Source of the DNA: Thermoanaerobaculia bacterium
GTDB lineage: Bacteria > Acidobacteriota > Thermoanaerobaculia > Multivoradales > UBA5704
Length of the DNA stretch: 9,611 bases
Assembly: GCA_025937035.1 (NCBI GenBank)
Contig: JAICSG010000095.1
Coordinates: 1-9,611 of the forward strand
Direction: 5' to 3'
The translations under genes and the position numbers were made by a program. Below the pieces are notes generated by a model. The model searched no databases and was not told the origin of the DNA. It worked only from the letters and a program-made list of their open reading frames with translations. Shown here one piece after another: positions 8,469 to 9,611 of this stretch. Positions within the stretch are counted from its first letter, which is position 1. Every line of letters begins with the position of its first letter.

Positions 8469-9611
8469 GTGTCGCCGTTGCGGATCCTCCAGCTCGCCGC
8501 CGAGGCCACGCCGTTCGCCAAGACCGGCGGCCTGGGCGACGTCGTCTCCGGGCTCTCCCGCTACCTCGGCCGCGAAGGCCACGACGTGCGGATCTTCCTC
8601 CCCTACTATCCGCACCTCGCCCGGGAGGAAGAGCGCTACACGCCGGTCGATTTCATCCGCGACGTGCCGGTGCGGCTCGGGCCCCATCACTTCACTTATA
8701 CCGCGCGCACGGCGCCGCTCCCCGGCAGCGATGAGGTCAGCGTCTATTTCATCGACTGCCCGGCGCTCTTCGGCCGCGGCGGGATCTATCACGGCGACCG
8801 GAATGACTCCCTGCGCTTCGCCCTGCTCACGGTGGCCACCTTCGAATGCGCGCAGCGGATGGGCTGGTCTCCCGACGTGGTCCATTGCCACGACTGGCAC
8901 ACCGCGCTGGCGCCGGTCTATCTAAAGGTTTTCTTCGACTGGGACGAGCTGTTCCGGCGCACGCGCACCCTGCTGACCATTCATAATCTCGGGTTCCAGG
9001 GGGTCGTGGATGTCAGCCGGCTGGCCGATCTGGGCCTGGAGCCGCACGCGCACCGGCTCGACCTGTCGCCGGGACACTTCAATTTTATGCGCCACGGCAT
9101 CCTCTGGTCGGACGCGATCACCGCCGTCAGCCGCACCTACGCCCGGGAGATCCAGACGCCCGAGCAGGGGTTCGGGCTGGACGGCCTGCTGCGCGCCCGG
9201 GCCGACCGCCTGGCGGGGATCATCAATGGAGTTGATTATGGAGATTGGAACCCGGCGACCGATCCCAACCTCTTCTATCACTATTCCGCGGAGGACATCC
9301 AGGGGAAGCGGAGCTGCAAGCGGGCCCTGCTGCGCGAGATCGGCTTCGACGAGCGGACCGCCGCGCCGGTAGTGGGGATCGTCTCCCGCCTGACCCCGCA
9401 AAAAGGTTTCGATCTCTGCTTCGAGGCGCTCCCCCCCTTCCTCGCCCAGCGGGACGTGCGGCTGGTGGGGCTGGGCAGCGGCGAGCCGCGCTACGAGGAA
9501 TTCTTCCAGTCGCTGGAGCGGCGGTTTCCCGGCAAGGCCTGGTTCTACCGAGGGTACAACGAGAAGCTCGCCCATCAGATCGAGGCGGGGGCGGACATCT
9601 TCCTCATGCCC
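8469..9611 (+). CDS. glgA: glycogen synthase, GT5 family (ADP-glucose-dependent), truncated by the window edge
   Basis: 381 codons are visible and the frame is still open at the last base. Bacterial GlgA is usually ~470-500 residues, so roughly the last 100 are missing. It extends alpha-1,4-glucan chains from ADP-glucose. The GTG start at 8469, four bases after the glgC stop, places the ADP-glucose-binding KTGGLGDV at residues 18-25, as expected for the family. Further landmarks are HDWHTALAP (141-149), TIHNLGFQG (170-178), NGVDYGDWNP (253-262) and, opening the second Rossmann domain, GIVSRLTPQKG (303-313). The sequence stops at IFLMP, just before where the conserved E(P)CGL nucleotide-sugar motif would follow. 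No convincing Shine-Dalgarno precedes GTG; translation is probably coupled to glgC. The usual neighbours glgB, glgP or glgX, if present, would lie beyond the window. Confidence 0.96.
   Translation, partial: MSPLRILQLAAEATPFAKTGGLGDVVSGLSRYLGREGHDVRIFLPYYPHLAREEERYTPVDFIRDVPVRLGPHHFTYTARTAPLPGSDEVSVYFIDCPALFGRGGIYHGDRNDSLRFALLTVATFECAQRMGWSPDVVHCHDWHTALAPVYLKVFFDWDELFRRTRTLLTIHNLGFQGVVDVSRLADLGLEPHAHRLDLSPGHFNFMRHGILWSDAITAVSRTYAREIQTPEQGFGLDGLLRARADRLAGIINGVDYGDWNPATDPNLFYHYSAEDIQGKRSCKRALLREIGFDERTAAPVVGIVSRLTPQKGFDLCFEALPPFLAQRDVRLVGLGSGEPRYEEFFQSLERRFPGKAWFYRGYNEKLAHQIEAGADIFLMP

Overview
The window is a compact, high-GC bacterial chromosomal segment with seven protein genes and almost no spare DNA. 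I see no mobile elements, rRNA/tRNA genes, CRISPR arrays or phage genes. Lipoyl synthesis (lipB), a Tat-type export signal and ADP-glucose glycogen synthesis fit an aerobic or facultative Gram-negative lineage. Several starts lack a Shine-Dalgarno sequence and instead have a TANNNT-type -10 element 6-10 bases upstream. My best guess is Acidobacteriota or a similar deep-branching soil/sediment group, at low confidence. The NrtR-like regulator recalls a family I associate with Alphaproteobacteria.

Layout. (1) 51-2288, minus: one uninterrupted frame joining a polysaccharide pyruvyl transferase domain, a helical linker and a phytanoyl-CoA dioxygenase (PhyH)-type Fe(II)/2-oxoglutarate oxygenase domain. 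(2) 2359-3474, plus, divergent from (1): a Tat-exported Ntn-hydrolase of the glycosylasparaginase family. (3) 3558-5423, plus: a membrane sensor histidine kinase with a periplasmic Cache-like domain and no receiver. (4) 5412-6401, minus, overlapping the kinase tail by 12 bases: an NrtR-like regulator made of a degenerate Nudix domain and a winged helix. (5) 6398-7114, minus: lipB, whose stop overlaps the start of (4) in a TTGA. (6) 7196-8464, plus, divergent from lipB: glgC. (7) 8469 to the window end, plus: glgA, cut off by the window.

Functional units. glgC-glgA is a two-gene glycogen operon: ADP-glucose formation, then chain elongation. lipB and the NrtR-like gene form a translationally coupled pair running the other way. 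The 81-base spacer between lipB and glgC holds -10-like elements for both directions and a perfect inverted repeat placed to affect both, so the Nudix-type regulator is a reasonable (unproven) candidate for tying cofactor metabolism to carbon storage. The pyruvyl transferase/PhyH gene looks like a surface-glycan modification gene. The exported asparaginase and the kinase are ordinary accessory functions with no obvious partner here.

The main points worth checking are the pyruvyl transferase-PhyH fusion with a possible internal start, the catalytically degenerate Nudix regulator coupled to lipB, and the operator-like repeat and RBS hairpin in front of glgC. I see no clear evidence of a wholly new system.
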